Positions 1 through 10,311 of a stretch of DNA of 64,000 nt are shown in pieces. The translations under genes were made by a program, and so were the position numbers. Within the stretch, counting starts at the first letter, position 1, and each line of letters begins with the position of its first letter. The stretch spans positions 682,001-746,000 of the forward strand of contig NZ_JAKGCT010000004.1 in NCBI RefSeq assembly GCF_022230885.1, in the 5' to 3' direction. The notes beneath the pieces were generated by a model that was not told the DNA's origin, ran no database searches, and saw only the letters and a program-made list of their open reading frames with translations. This DNA comes from Paenalcaligenes niemegkensis. GTDB taxonomy: Bacteria > Pseudomonadota > Gammaproteobacteria > Burkholderiales > Burkholderiaceae_B.

Positions 1-272
1 AGCTGTCGCCCCGTCTCACTGGTCGGTTCCGGAGTTAGCAAGATGCCGTTCGGGCCGCCAAGGGCCACGATGCCTTGCAAAAGACGCATATCATCGGCGC
101 CGAGAGGTTCGAATCCGACGAAACGCATGGATTCGTCCTCGCCAAAGGTGTAGGTCACGTCCAGCTTGCAGCGTTTGCGATCGCCACGCTTGAGGCTGCG
201 GAACAGGCCAGGTGCCAAACAGTGCGCGGGATCATGTCGGACGTGGGTCAGGTCATGCTTAGGCTTCTTCAC
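1..272 (-). CDS. repC: IncQ-type replication initiator RepC, partial (runs off left edge)
   Basis: In IncQ plasmids RepC binds the oriV iterons and opens the origin. Only about 90 N-terminal residues are in the window. From a GTG at 270-272 the frame reads HVRHDPAHCLAPG, then FEPLGADDMRLLQG and GGPNGILLTPEPTSETGRQ, which I recognise as close to RepC of RSF1010. The GTG lies inside the 3' end of repA (14-nt overlap), so the two are probably translationally coupled, as in IncQ plasmids. The product call is firm. Whether the gene is complete, and whether oriV iterons are present, cannot be seen because the rest lies outside the window. Confidence 0.85.
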   Translation of the reverse strand, partial: MKKPKHDLTHVRHDPAHCLAPGLFRSLKRGDRKRCKLDVTYTFGEDESMRFVGFEPLGADDMRLLQGIVALGGPNGILLTPEPTSETGRQ

Positions 273-1086
273 GCTGTCTCCTTTTCACCCTGCACTGCCG
301 CTCCAGTACAGCAGGCTTCAACACGCCACCGTCGTGCCGTCTAAACCAGAGTTCTTGAAAAGGTGCGCCATAGTTGGCCTTGCTGACGCCAAAGCGGACA
401 AAATACCCACGCTGACAATCATCGACCCCCAGTATCTCGGCTTCGCCTTGCGTCATGCCGGATAAGTACGATTGCCAACGGATGTTATCAACCAGTACGG
501 ACGATCCACGACTGGCCTGCTGTTGATCGCCCGACCCCATCATGGCTGCGCTTTTACTCGCGTGATGCAGAAACATAATGGAGCAGCCTGTATCAGCGGC
601 TATGGCCTCCATGTACCCAACAACCTGCGCCATCGGCCCGCTAGCGTTCTCCTCCTCAATGTGGAAGCGCCGCAAAGTGTCCAAGATCATCAAGCGACGA
701 CCTTCAGCGGCTCGATTGAGAGCATCGAACCAGCTAGCAGCCGTGATGTTGGGGCATTTACCGATCAAGGGTTCAATGAGCAAGCCATCAGCCACGGCTT
801 GCCGTTCTGCGGCGCTGAGGTGTGCCCCAAGGGCGTGCAGACGATGGTGAATAGCGGACGGTGGATCTTCAGCAGGCAGATAGACCACTTGCCCGGTGGG
901 AAACTCGCCTATTTCAAGTAAATCAGGCCCGCCTGCAATCTGTGCCGCCAATTGAAGGGCCAACATGGATTTACCAGCCCCACCAGGCGATACAAGAGCA
1001 CCAACAGTGCCTGCAACCATATTAGGCAAAACATAATCAATGGGTGGCGGCAATTCCGTGAAAGCCGCCATAAGATCAAGAGCCAT
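259..1086 (-). CDS. repA: IncQ-type replicative helicase RepA
   Basis: Hexameric 5'-3' DNA helicase of the RecA/DnaB-like fold that unwinds the origin of IncQ plasmids. It is 275 residues, close to RSF1010 RepA. The Walker A loop is SPGGAGKSMLALQLA (about residues 33-47) and Walker B is in RRLMILDTLRRFHIEEE (about 130-146). FLHHASK and QQQASRGSSVLVDNIRWQ follow, typical of the family. The stretch YVLPNMVAGTVGALVSPGG is nearly the RSF1010 sequence. It starts 4 bp after the alpA-like gene and overlaps repC, forming alpA-repA-repC. The small repressor that precedes repA in RSF1010 is replaced here by an AlpA-type protein. No primase gene (repB) is visible. Confidence 0.93.
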   Translation of the reverse strand: MALDLMAAFTELPPPIDYVLPNMVAGTVGALVSPGGAGKSMLALQLAAQIAGGPDLLEIGEFPTGQVVYLPAEDPPSAIHHRLHALGAHLSAAERQAVADGLLIEPLIGKCPNITAASWFDALNRAAEGRRLMILDTLRRFHIEEENASGPMAQVVGYMEAIAADTGCSIMFLHHASKSAAMMGSGDQQQASRGSSVLVDNIRWQSYLSGMTQGEAEILGVDDCQRGYFVRFGVSKANYGAPFQELWFRRHDGGVLKPAVLERQCRVKRRQREEA

Positions 1087-1090
1087 ATAA

Positions 1091-1312
1091 CTAGCCCTCT
1101 ATAGGGCCAGGTCGCGCAGCTTGATCACCCGATGATTTACGTGCCTCAATCCAATCTTCGACCTCTGACAAATCCCAGGCGACATTTCTACTGGTTAACG
1201 CGATACGGCGTGGAAAATCCCCTCGCTGTTCCAGGTTATAAATTGTTCGTGTCGAAAGCGGGATCATCTCCAGGAGCTTCTTCCTGTTGATGAGGGTCTT
1301 GATATTTTGCAT
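1091..1312 (-). CDS. AlpA-family helix-turn-helix regulator
   Basis: A 73-residue MerR-like winged helix-turn-helix protein of the AlpA/CP4-57 regulatory family. Members act as excisionase-type factors or transcription activators on integrated elements. The core is seen as LLEMIPLSTRTIYNLEQRG (about residues 14-32), followed by FPRRIALTSRNVAWDLSEVE and DWIEARK. The start is supported by GAGAGG 10 nt upstream on the minus strand. It is the first gene of an apparent alpA-repA-repC operon and lies beside the integrase gene, so it may control both excision and replication of the element. That double role is inference. Confidence 0.85.
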   Translation of the reverse strand: MQNIKTLINRKKLLEMIPLSTRTIYNLEQRGDFPRRIALTSRNVAWDLSEVEDWIEARKSSGDQAARPGPIEG

Positions 1313-1329
1313 GGGTCAATACCTCTCAA

Positions 1330-1348
1330 ATGAATAGTTGCTATTCAT
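1330..1348. promoter_or_regulatory. Palindromic operator candidate upstream of the alpA-like gene
   Basis: Perfect inverted repeat ATGAATAG-TTG-CTATTCAT, 8-bp arms and 3-nt spacer, ending 18 bp before the AlpA start codon. Its position suits an operator for autoregulation or a site for another regulator of the element. It was identified by eye only; no binding data. Confidence 0.4.
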
Positions 1349-1352
1349 CGAG

Positions 1353-1371
1353 TAGCTGCGCGAAGCAGCTA
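1353..1371. repeat. Second inverted repeat in the int-alpA intergenic region
   Basis: TAGCTGC-GCGAA-GCAGCTA, a perfect 7-bp stem with a 5-nt loop, beside the palindrome at 1330-1348. It could form an RNA hairpin in the alpA leader or be a protein site. It has no U-tract, so it is not a standard terminator. Confidence 0.3.
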
Positions 1372-1459
1372 GTCGGTAATTGACCTGCCCGATGCCAATG
1401 GCGGCCTTATTTATAAATTCACGGCATCAACTTCAATGCTATCAAAGATAGCAAAAACA

Positions 1460-2662
1460 TCAACCCTTACTGCCTCCCAAAGTCCACTCATCAATCATAT
1501 TCGCCCAATCTTGCAACATCTCTGTCCGCTGCTCGCGATACTCTGCCTTGTTGTACACGGCCCTCACGCCCTTCTGTTCATGCGCCAGGCACTTCTCGAT
1601 CCAGTCAGTGTTGTAGCCGGCCTCATGCAACAGCGTGCTGGCCGTACGCCGTAAATCATGCGGCCCGAACTTGGCCAGCGACTGTCCGTCTTTCTGTGCC
1701 GCTTTGTAAGTCAGGGTCAACACCTGGTTGAGTGTGGCAGCACTCATCGGCGTATCCGAGTCGTACCGGGATGGCAAAACGAAGTCGGAACCACCGGCAA
1801 AGGTTTTCAGGGCAATGAAAATATCCAACGCCTGCTGAGACAAGAACACCAGGTGCGGATTGCGCCGCTTCATCCTTTCCTTCGGAATAGTCCAAAGCGC
1901 TTCACTGAAATTGATTTCGCTCCAGGTCGCATTGGTCAGCTCGCTTTTGCGTACCATCGTCAGTAGCAACAGCTTGGCCGCCGCACGATTTGTCGGACTT
2001 GTTCCCACCCGCTCCATGTACCGATACATCAGCCCGATTTCTTCTGGCGTCAACGCACGGTCACGCGGCTCGAACCGGGCGATGGATGCTGCACGCACCA
2101 AGGTTGCCGGATTCTCAACCTTCTGGCCGCGTTCGATTGCCCAGCGATACACGTTTAATACGATTTCCCGCACATGAACGGCGGTGGCCGGTGCGCCCCG
2201 GTCAACGATGGTATCGGTCAGCGCCCGCAAGTCCTCATGGGTAATCTCCACCAGCTTCTGATTGCTGAATTTCGGCTTCAGCTCGCGCTCATAGACCGAA
2301 CGGCGCATGTCGCGGGTGGAGTCGGCCATCTGGTAGCCGCGCAGCCACTTTTCCGCCCAGGCACCGAACGTCTCTGCATCCTTGACCCGCGCCTTGTCTC
2401 GGGCCTTCTCCTTGGCCGGAGACTTGCCCGCCGCGACCATCTTCTTGGCGTCACCTAACTGCTCTCGGGCTTCTGCCAGGGTGATGCCCCCGACGCCGTA
2501 ACGACCAAAGGTGATGGTTTCCTGCCGCCCATTGAGCGAGTAGTTGTAGCGGAACGAAACAGCACCAGCAGGCGTGACGGCAACATACAGGCCATCCCGG
2601 TCATTCACCTTGTAGAGCTTGTCCCTGGGCTTGAGATTGCGCAGCTTGGTATCGGTCAGCAT
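1460..2662 (-). CDS. int: Site-specific tyrosine recombinase (P4-like integrase)
   Basis: A 400-residue integrase with an N-terminal arm-binding DUF4102 domain (LTDTKLRNLKPRDKLYKVND, then GLYVAVTPAGAVSFRYNYSL), a central SAM-like core-binding domain (about 100-190) and a C-terminal catalytic domain. Catalytic signatures seen are the Arg in LLLLTMVRKSEL, HDLRR in GPHDLRRTASTLLHEAG, a His in CLAHEQKGV and the nucleophile Tyr in AVYNKAEY. It is complete and in frame. It lies next to the 3' end of guaA, a known integration hotspot, and heads the element that also carries alpA, repA and repC. It probably catalyses insertion at and excision from guaA. Confidence 0.93.
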   Translation of the reverse strand: MLTDTKLRNLKPRDKLYKVNDRDGLYVAVTPAGAVSFRYNYSLNGRQETITFGRYGVGGITLAEAREQLGDAKKMVAAGKSPAKEKARDKARVKDAETFGAWAEKWLRGYQMADSTRDMRRSVYERELKPKFSNQKLVEITHEDLRALTDTIVDRGAPATAVHVREIVLNVYRWAIERGQKVENPATLVRAASIARFEPRDRALTPEEIGLMYRYMERVGTSPTNRAAAKLLLLTMVRKSELTNATWSEINFSEALWTIPKERMKRRNPHLVFLSQQALDIFIALKTFAGGSDFVLPSRYDSDTPMSAATLNQVLTLTYKAAQKDGQSLAKFGPHDLRRTASTLLHEAGYNTDWIEKCLAHEQKGVRAVYNKAEYREQRTEMLQDWANMIDEWTLGGSKG

Positions 2663-2685
2663 GTACCTTGTCCCTCTTCGTTTTC

Positions 2686-2847
2686 GATACCATGCTGAAA
2701 AAACGTCAAATTTATGGTGTTTTTTCTATATAAAACAATAGATTAGTAAAACTCAATACCATGAGAAAACAAAAAAGAGCTGCATGGTATCGGCCTCAAT
2801 CATGGCATCGTCAGTCGATAGTACCAGCTTTAATGCCATGCTAAAAC
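2686..2847. repeat. Repeated A-T-R-CCATG motifs, candidate integrase arm or Xis sites
   Basis: The 305 bp between the integrase start and guaA contain no gene but several copies of one motif. On the plus strand these are ATACCATGCTGAAAA at 2687, ATACCATGAGAAAAC at 2756 and ATGCCATGCTAAAAC at 2833. In reverse orientation there are CCGATACCATGCAGC at 2779-2793 and GATGCCATGA at 2800-2809. A weaker copy (ACCATGCCAGATGAA) starts at 2876. Clustered short repeats between an integrase gene and its attachment site are the usual arrangement of arm-type binding sites, so I infer that role. Confidence 0.45.
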
Positions 2848-2895
2848 GGTGCTTGGCGCTTCCTTCAGTTGCCAGACCATGCCAGATGAAATGAC

Positions 2896-2921
2896 AAAAA
2901 AGCCCGCAATTACGCGGGCTT
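2896..2921 (-). terminator. Rho-independent terminator downstream of guaA
   Basis: Read on the minus strand: AAGCCCGC, a 6-nt loop, GCGGGCTT, then TTTTTTG. It lies 46 bp beyond the guaA stop, inside the inserted element, and would restore termination to guaA while insulating the integrase region. Confidence 0.8.
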
Positions 2922-2967
2922 AGCAGCTTTTTATGCCATCAGCTGCCTGGCCGTGCCAGACGCAGGA

Positions 2968-2985
2968 TCACTCCCACTCAATCGT
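2968..2985. other. Probable attachment site at the guaA 3' end
   Basis: The last codons of guaA (ATTGAGTGGGAGTGA on the minus strand) are where guaA-targeting islands insert and leave a short direct repeat. The integrase, repeats and terminator begin immediately beyond. The second copy is expected at the other end of the element, to the left of the window. I found no copy within 1-2967. The exact core is inference. Confidence 0.5.
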
Positions 2986-4554
2986 CGCCGGCGGCTTGCT
3001 CGACACATCATAAGTAACGCGGTTAATGCCACGCACTTCGTTGATGATCCGTCCCGAGACACGCTTGAGCAGCGCATAGGGTAGTTCGGCCCAATCTGCA
3101 GTCATGAAATCAGAGGTCTCGACCGCACGAAGCGCGACCACGTATTCGTAGGTGCGGCTGTCACCCATAACACCCACGCTTTTGACTGGCAAGAAGACGG
3201 TGAAGGCTTGCGAGGTCAGTTCGTACCAGCTTTTGCCGGTCGCCGGATCAACGGTGTTGTTCAGCTCTTCGATAAAAATAGCGTCAGCTCTGCGCAGCAG
3301 ATCGGCGTACTCTTTTTTAACTTCGCCCAAAATGCGCACACCTAACCCTGGTCCAGGAAATGGGTGTCTGTACACCATGCCTGGAGGCAAGCCGAGCTCT
3401 ACACCCAACTTGCGAACTTCGTCTTTGAAGAGTTCGCGTAAAGGCTCAAGCAAACGTAGATTCAGCGTTTCGGGTAAACCACCCACGTTATGGTGTGACT
3501 TGATTCCGGTTGCCTTGCCAGACTTGGCCGCAGCGGATTCAATGACGTCGGGATAAATCGTGCCTTGTGCCAGCCAGCGCGCGTTTTTCAGCTTGGAGGC
3601 TTCGTCCTGGAAGATATGAACGAACTCTTTACCAATAATCTTACGTTTAGCTTCGGGGTCGGTGACGCCGGCCAGTTCAGACAAGAACCGGGCCGAGGCA
3701 TCGACATGGATCACTTTCATGCCGAAGTTATCGGCAAAGGTCGCCATGACCTGCTTGCCTTCATCCAGCCGCAACAAACCGTGATCTACAAATACGCAGG
3801 TTAGCTGGTCGCCAATGGCGCGATGGATTAATGCCGCCGCCACGGATGAGTCAACCCCGCCTGACAAGCCCAGAACGACCTCGTCATCGCCCACTTGCTC
3901 GCGAATATTGCGTATCGCCTCATCTACGTAATCTGGCATGTTCCAGTCGCCGGTGCAACCACAAATTGTCTGTACAAAGCGGCTGATAATGGCCGGACCT
4001 TGAACAGTATGGGTAACTTCGGGATGGAACTGTACACCGTAGAATCGGCGTGCCTCGTCGGCCATGCCGGCAATAGCACATGAAGCGGTAGAGGCCATCA
4101 GTTTAAAGCCCGGGGGCAAGGCCGTGACTTTATCGCCGTGGCTCATCCAGACCTTGAGCATGCCGTGGCCTTCGGGCGTTACAAAGTCTTGAATATCGTT
4201 AAGCAACGCAGTGTGGCCATGTGCACGCACTTCTGCATAACCGAACTCGCGCTGCTCGGAACCTTCAAGCTCTCCGCCCAGTTGGAGGGCCATGGCTTGC
4301 ATTCCATAACAGATACCCAGCACCGGCACACCGCGAGTGAACACGGCTGCCGGAACCTTTAAGGCATCGTCGGCGTAGGCTGACGCATGGCTGCCCGACA
4401 GAATAATACCCTGCAAGCCTTCTTGCGCATTGATGAAATCGTCACCAACATCGCCTGGGTGGATTTCGCAGTAAGCCCCTGCCTCTCGAACCCGTCGGGC
4501 GATGAGCTGGGTAACTTGTGAGCCGTAATCAAGAATAAGTATGCGCTGATGCAT
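2968..4554 (-). CDS. guaA: GMP synthase (glutamine-hydrolysing)
   Basis: Converts XMP to GMP with ATP and glutamine, the last step of guanine nucleotide synthesis. It is 528 residues, full length. An N-terminal class I glutamine amidotransferase domain has the nucleophile Cys in [11 protein letters not shown] and the His-Glu pair in [10 protein letters not shown]. The ATP-pyrophosphatase domain has the PP-loop [11 protein letters not shown] (about residues 230-240). The C-terminal dimerisation domain ends in ATIEWE. It lies downstream of guaB, separated by a strong terminator, so it probably also has its own promoter in the 110-bp gap. The 3' end is the insertion point of the neighbouring element but remains intact. 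Confidence 0.98.
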   Translation of the reverse strand: MHQRILILDYGSQVTQLIARRVREAGAYCEIHPGDVGDDFINAQEGLQGIILSGSHASAYADDALKVPAAVFTRGVPVLGICYGMQAMALQLGGELEGSEQREFGYAEVRAHGHTALLNDIQDFVTPEGHGMLKVWMSHGDKVTALPPGFKLMASTASCAIAGMADEARRFYGVQFHPEVTHTVQGPAIISRFVQTICGCTGDWNMPDYVDEAIRNIREQVGDDEVVLGLSGGVDSSVAAALIHRAIGDQLTCVFVDHGLLRLDEGKQVMATFADNFGMKVIHVDASARFLSELAGVTDPEAKRKIIGKEFVHIFQDEASKLKNARWLAQGTIYPDVIESAAAKSGKATGIKSHHNVGGLPETLNLRLLEPLRELFKDEVRKLGVELGLPPGMVYRHPFPGPGLGVRILGEVKKEYADLLRRADAIFIEELNNTVDPATGKSWYELTSQAFTVFLPVKSVGVMGDSRTYEYVVALRAVETSDFMTADWAELPYALLKRVSGRIINEVRGINRVTYDVSSKPPATIEWE

Positions 4555-4596
4555 GAGTAGAGTGTGTTAAATAGATAGGTACTGCAAATAAGAAAC

Positions 4597-4632
4597 AAAT
4601 CGGCCACGTTGCTTCTACAACGTGGCCGATTT
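4597..4632 (-). terminator. Terminator between guaB and guaA
   Basis: Perfect 15-bp inverted repeat, AAATCGGCCACGTTG with its complement and a 6-nt loop, followed on the minus strand by T-rich sequence (TTTGTTTCTTATTT). It lies between the guaB stop and the guaA start. Confidence 0.8.
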
Positions 4633-4664
4633 ACCAGACGCCAAACGCCTATCGGCCTGGCGCC

Positions 4665-6125
4665 TTAGTCGGCACGATAGTTCGGTGCCTCTTTGGTGAT
4701 TTGTACATCATGTACATGGGATTCGCGCACACCGGCCGCCGTGATTTCCACGAACTCGGATTTTTCGTGCAGCTCTTTAACTGAGGCACAGCCGCAGTAA
4801 CCCATAGCTGCGCGTATGCCACCCGTTAGCTGTTGAATAATACCAATCACACTACCTTTATAAGGCACACGGCCCTCGATACCCTCAGGCACAAGCTTGT
4901 CTGCGTTATTGGAGGCGTCCTGGAAATAACGATCAGCCGAACCGTCGACCATCGCGCCTAAGCTGCCCATGCCGCGGTAAGACTTGTAGGAACGGCCCTG
5001 AAACAGCACGACTTCGCCTGGCGCCTCTTCGGTACCGGCAAACATTCCACCCATCATGCAAATCGATGCACCTGCGGCCAATGCTTTGGCAACATCACCA
5101 GAGAATCGGATGCCACCGTCGGCAATGAGGGGGACGCCCGTACCGGCCAGCGCTTTGGCAACGTCAGCAATCGCTGATATCTGGGGAACACCCACACCCG
5201 CAATAATGCGCGTAGTGCAGATTGAACCAGGGCCAATACCGACTTTGACGCAATCTGCCCCGGCCTCGACCAGCGCCAGCGCCGCCGCCGCTGTGGCAAT
5301 GTTACCGCCGATGACCTGAATATGCGGATAATTTTTCTTGACCCAGCGTACGCGATCAATAACACCTTTGGTGTGACCGTGAGCCGTATCCACCACAATG
5401 GCATCAACCCCGGCACGTGCCAGTTTTTCAACGCGTTCATCGGTGTCAGCACCTACCCCTACTGCTGCCCCGACCCGCAGCTGCCCATGGGAATCTTTGG
5501 AGGCAAAGGGATGCTCGGTGTTTTTAACGATGTCTTTGACGGTGGCCAGACCGCGCAGCTGAAAGGCGTCGTTAACGATGAGTACACGCTCGAGTCGGTG
5601 CTTATGCATCAAGGCCTGTGCTTTATCGAGCGTAGCACCTTCATTCATTGTGACAAGACGCTCTTTGGGGGTCATGACTTCGCTGATGGCGAGATCGAGA
5701 CGGTCTTCAAAGCGTAAATCGCGGTTAGTGACAATACCGACCAGCTGATCACCCTGCACCACTGGCAAGCCCGAAAAACCATGCTGCTTTTGCAGTTTGA
5801 TGGCATCGCGAACTGTCATGCTGGGCGTTACGGTGATGGGATCGATAACAATACCGAACTCGTGCCGCTTGACCCGCGCAACTTCGCGTGCCTGTTCGTC
5901 AGCGGTGAGGTTTTTATGAATGATGCCTATTCCGCCCTCTTGCGCCATGGCAATAGCCAGGCGCGCTTCGGTCACGGTATCCATAGCAGCGGACACCAGC
6001 GGAATATTCAGCGAGATATCGCGTGTGAACTGCGATACCAATGAGGTGTCGCGTGGTAAGACTTCTGAATAAGCAGGTACCAACAACACGTCGTCGAAGG
6101 TAAGCGCTTTTTTGATGAGACGCAT
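4665..6125 (-). CDS. guaB: Inosine-5'-monophosphate dehydrogenase
   Basis: Oxidises IMP to XMP with NAD, the committed step to guanine nucleotides. It is 486 residues, full length. The catalytic barrel begins with [14 protein letters not shown]. Two CBS domains are inserted at about residues 95-205, where nucleotides bind as regulators. The active-site Cys loop is [12 protein letters not shown] (about 298-309) and the flap region contains [10 protein letters not shown]. The product feeds GuaA, encoded just downstream. The gene lies 42 bp after the purL stop with no clear terminator between, so read-through from purL is possible. Confidence 0.98.
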   Translation of the reverse strand: MRLIKKALTFDDVLLVPAYSEVLPRDTSLVSQFTRDISLNIPLVSAAMDTVTEARLAIAMAQEGGIGIIHKNLTADEQAREVARVKRHEFGIVIDPITVTPSMTVRDAIKLQKQHGFSGLPVVQGDQLVGIVTNRDLRFEDRLDLAISEVMTPKERLVTMNEGATLDKAQALMHKHRLERVLIVNDAFQLRGLATVKDIVKNTEHPFASKDSHGQLRVGAAVGVGADTDERVEKLARAGVDAIVVDTAHGHTKGVIDRVRWVKKNYPHIQVIGGNIATAAAALALVEAGADCVKVGIGPGSICTTRIIAGVGVPQISAIADVAKALAGTGVPLIADGGIRFSGDVAKALAAGASICMMGGMFAGTEEAPGEVVLFQGRSYKSYRGMGSLGAMVDGSADRYFQDASNNADKLVPEGIEGRVPYKGSVIGIIQQLTGGIRAAMGYCGCASVKELHEKSEFVEITAAGVRESHVHDVQITKEAPNYRAD

Positions 6126-6167
6126 GAAAATTTACTCCGTCCAAAGCCAGATTATACGCTTAAGCAA

Positions 6168-9100
6168 TCAACCAATCCAGACCCGTGCATTTTGAAATAA
6201 GCGCATCCAGGGTGTGAAGCCGCCGTTTGTTGTCTCAGCACCACCTGTATCCGCTGGCCCCCAGCTATCAGGCGCCCACGAAAGCATTACATTACGGGTA
6301 ACACGCTCGGGGTGAGGCATTAATATGGTAAAGCGGCCATCGGCAGTGGTTGCACCCGCCAGGCCTTGTGGGCTGCCATTCGGATTAAAGGGATATTGCT
6401 CGGTGACTTGACCCCGATTGTCTATGTAATTCGCGACGCTAAGTATGGCTGACTGATCACCCTGCTGTTCGAAGTTTGCATAGCCTTCGCCATGCGCTGC
6501 AACGATAGGCAGCCGCGCCCCTTCTAAACCATTAAAGAAGATGGAGGGTGAATTGGCGATTTTCACCGTAATCAGTCGGGCTTCGTATTTTTCAGATTGG
6601 TTTCGCGTGAACCGTGGCCAGTTTTCTGCACCGGGAATCATCGGAGCCAACGCCGCCATCATTTGGCAACCATTGCAAACGCCCAGCGCAAAGGTATTTT
6701 GGCGATCAAAAAACGCCGCAAACTGATCACTCAATAACGAATTGAAACGAATGGTTTTGGCCCAGCCCTCGCCAGCGCCCAACACATCACCGTAGCTAAA
6801 ACCACCCGCTGCCACCACCCCTGGAAGTCATCCAACCTGCTACGTCCTGACAACAGGTCGGTCATGTGCAGGTCGACCACCTCGAAACCGGCCGTATCAA
6901 ATGCCCATGCCATCTCGACCTGACTGTTACATCCTTGCTCGCGCATGACAGCAATACGAGGGCGGGCACCTGCAGCGATAAAGGGGGCAGCGATATTTTC
7001 TTGTGGGTTAAGGTCTGCGCTGACCGTAATACCCGGATCAGCGGCATCATCCCACAGGGCGAATTCGGCTTTAGCACTTTCAGGGTTATCGCGCATCGCC
7101 ATCACGCGGCGGCTGACCTCGCTCCATTGCCTGGCAAGCTCAATACGGGAAGCCTGGAAAATACTGCTGCCATCGCGATAGATTTCGATCTGATCGCTGC
7201 TGTTGGGAGCACCAATTACGTGCGAATAGGCGGATAAGCCCACGGCACGCAGACGCTGTAATACGATGTCTCGCTGTGCCTGACTGACTTGAATAACAGC
7301 ACCGGCTTCTTCATTGAAGAGGGCCTTGATTGTCAGCTCATCACGCTGCACTGCCACCTGCTCTGGCCTGATTTTGAAATCACCCCAGTCGGCCGAGTGC
7401 GGGTCAATGGTGAGCATATCAATATTTATCGAAACACCAACCTTAGCAGCAAACGACATCTCGGCTATGGTCGCCAGCAGGCCACCATCAGAGCGGTCGT
7501 GATAGGCATGTACCAGCCCCTCGTTGCAGAGGGCTCGCACTTCGTGGAAAAACGCCAGCAGCAGTGCAGCGTTGTCGATGTCCGGAGCCTGTTCGCCTAC
7601 TTGATTAAAGGTATGCGCCAGCACCGACGCGCCCATGCGCTGTTGGCCCAGGCCCAGATCGATCAGAATAAGGCAGGTATCGCCCACATCAGTGCGTAGC
7701 TGAGGCGTAAGTGTTTTACGTACGTCGCCTACTTGAGCAAAGGCGGTCACCACCAAGGAGACCGGTGCCACCACATCACGTTCGACGCCGTCCTCTTCCC
7801 ACGCGGTACGCATCGACAAGGAGTCTTTGCCTACCGGAATCGACAGACCCAGCTCTTGGCACCACTGGCTAACGGCAGTAACCGTATCAAATAACGCTGC
7901 ATCCTGGCCCGGAACACCGCAGGCCGCCATCCAGTTGGCCGACAGTTTGATATCTTTCATGGAGGCAACATCGGCAGCCACCAGATTCGTCAGTGATTCG
8001 GCGACCGCCATACGGCCTGAAGCGGGAGCATTCAGCATGGCGATAGGGCTGCGTTCGCCCATAGCCATGGCTTCACCACGCACACCTTCGTAGTCGGCCA
8101 GCGTAACAGCACAATCGGCTACGGGGATTTGCCAGGGACCTACCATTTGATCGCGGCTGCACAGTCCGCCCACACTTCGGTCGCCAATGGTAATTAAAAA
8201 GTTTTTACTGGCCACTGTAGGGTGGCGCAGCACCCGGGACACTGCCTCGGCAAGCGGGACTACAGTTAAGTCAAGTGGCTCGGATACGCCCTCTTGGCGG
8301 GCCACATCGCGCACCATACGCGGTGCCTTTCCAAGAATCACATCCATGGGTACATCAACCGGACGCTCACCCTGCCGAGGCTGGGTCTCATCAATACCAG
8401 GCAGCCCCTCGCCCATCGTCACTCGTAGCTGACGCTCTTCAGTGGCCACACCCACGACAGCCCACAGGCAGCGTTCACGTTCAGCAATTTGTTTGAAACG
8501 TTCCAGATTGTCAGGAGCGATGGCCAACACATAGCGCTCCTGGGATTCGTTGCTCCAGATCTCTGCAGGTGACAGCCCAGACTCTTCAAGGGGCACATGA
8601 CTTAATTCAAAAATGGCACCACGGCCCGCATCATTAACGAGCTCGGGGAATGCGTTCGACAGGCCGCCTGCACCCACATCATGGATTGCAATAATGGGGT
8701 TGTTATCGCCCTGCTGCCAGCAGCGGTCAATAACCTCTTGTGCCCGGCGCTGCATTTCAGGATTACCACGCTGCACCGAGTCGAAATCAAGCTGAGCCAG
8801 GTTCACCCCCGAGCTCATGCTGGATGCCGCGCCGCCGCCCATGCCGATACGCATACCTGGCCCGCCAATCTGCACTAACAATGCACCCACTGGCAATGGA
8901 TCTTTATGGGTAAGGCGTCCATCAATGGAGCCCAGTCCCCCGCGATCATAATGGGCTTGTGGTAGCCCCAGCGGGTAGCACCTGCGGTCTGCTCGAAGGT
9001 GCGGAAATAACCCAGCAAGTTAGGACGGCCGAATTCATTGTTAAAGGCAGCGCCCCCAATAGGACCATTAATCATGATGTCCAGCGCGGAAGCAATTCGG

Positions 9101-10223
9101 CTGCAAGAGCCATGCGAGTCAGACTCCCAGGGCTCAATCGCATCAGGAAACCGCAAGTTGGAAACGGTATAACCTGTTAACCCGGCCTTGGGGCGAGAAC
9201 CGCGGCCTGTCGCGCCCTCGTCACGGATCTCACCCCCGGAACCCGTTGCCGCACCTGGGAAAGGCGCAATGGCCGTGGGGTGATTATGGGTCTCCACCTT
9301 CATCAAGGTGTGCAAGGTAGTGTCGAAACGTCCGTACGCGCCCTTGCCTTCGGAGTCGGGAAGCGAGGCATAAAATATCTGGGCGGGCCCGCCTTCCATA
9401 ATGGCTGCGTTATCGGAATAGGCGACTACGGTTTTTCTGGCTGGGCTGCGTGCGTCTCGCGAATCATGCCAAACAAGGTTTTGTTCTGAGCCTGGCCATC
9501 AATGACCCATTGCGCGTTGAATATCTTGTGTCTGCAATGCTCGCTGTTCGCCTGCGCAAACATCATTAACTCTACGTCGTTGGGATTGCGGTCCAACTGA
9601 TTGAAGGCCTCGAGCAGGTACTCAATTTCGTCTTCGGACAGCGCCAGGCCCATGCTTTGATTGGCCTCTTCCAGCGCCACTTGCCCCCTGCCCAGAATAT
9701 CGACAAAGCGCATGGGCTTGCCGCTGAGCTCCTGGAATAGCTCGCCACCGTTGAAATTAACATCGACCACGGTTTCGGTCATGCGGTCGTGCAGCTCGTT
9801 GGCGATAAGACGCAATTGCTCTTCATCAAGTGCTTTACTACCCAGTAGCCCGCGCTGCGGCGTGATGATGTAGCGCACCCCGCGCTCGATACGGCGGATG
9901 CCTTCAATGCCGCAATTTTTTGCGATATCGGTTGCTTTACTGGCCCATGGCGAAACGGTACCAATACGCGGCACAACACCTAAGCTTAATTCGTTGTTCG
10001 CGACCTGGACACTATCAAGGCGAGGGCGCCCGTCATCAAGCAATGCGTGCAGCTTTTCCGTATTACCGGCATCCAGGCCCGACTCTGAAGTCCATACATA
10101 ATATTCGTAAAATCCTTGCACATTGGCCACAGGAAGATTCAACTCGTTAAACCGCTGCAGAAGCCGTTCGCGTCTGAAAGAAGATAAAAATGAAGAGCCG
10201 GAGAAGTGCAAGATGGAGTTCAC
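6168..10223 (-). CDS. purL: Phosphoribosylformylglycinamidine synthase (three apparent frameshifts)
   Basis: FGAM synthase makes formylglycinamidine ribonucleotide from FGAR, ATP and glutamine in purine synthesis. The coding sequence is split into four blocks (9426-10223; 8875 to about 9430; 6731 to about 8937; 6168-6818). Together they are the complete large PurL type: N-terminal domain, two AIRS-like halves ([31 protein letters not shown]) and a C-terminal amidotransferase (Cys in [11 protein letters not shown], His in LMPHPERV). Adding one base in each of the runs at 9432-9436, 8937-8941 and 6818-6821 restores one frame of 1352 residues, for example giving [16 protein letters not shown] at the first junction. 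I infer sequencing errors. The start is GTG. Confidence 0.93.
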
Positions 10224-10311
10224 GTTGTGGGCAATGCAAAAGGAGTATAAGAAATGCGCGTTATTTTAACCGCAACAGCGGGAAGAATCCCGCAGAAAGG
10301 ATATTTGTCGC

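Noticed and set aside
2968..4554. Damage to guaA by the neighbouring element
   Set aside because: The guaA frame is intact through the conserved IEWE ending, so insertion left the gene whole.
6168..10223. purL as a genuine pseudogene
   Set aside because: All domains and catalytic residues are present, each break is one missing base in a run, and the same pattern hits essential genes elsewhere. A technical cause is more likely.
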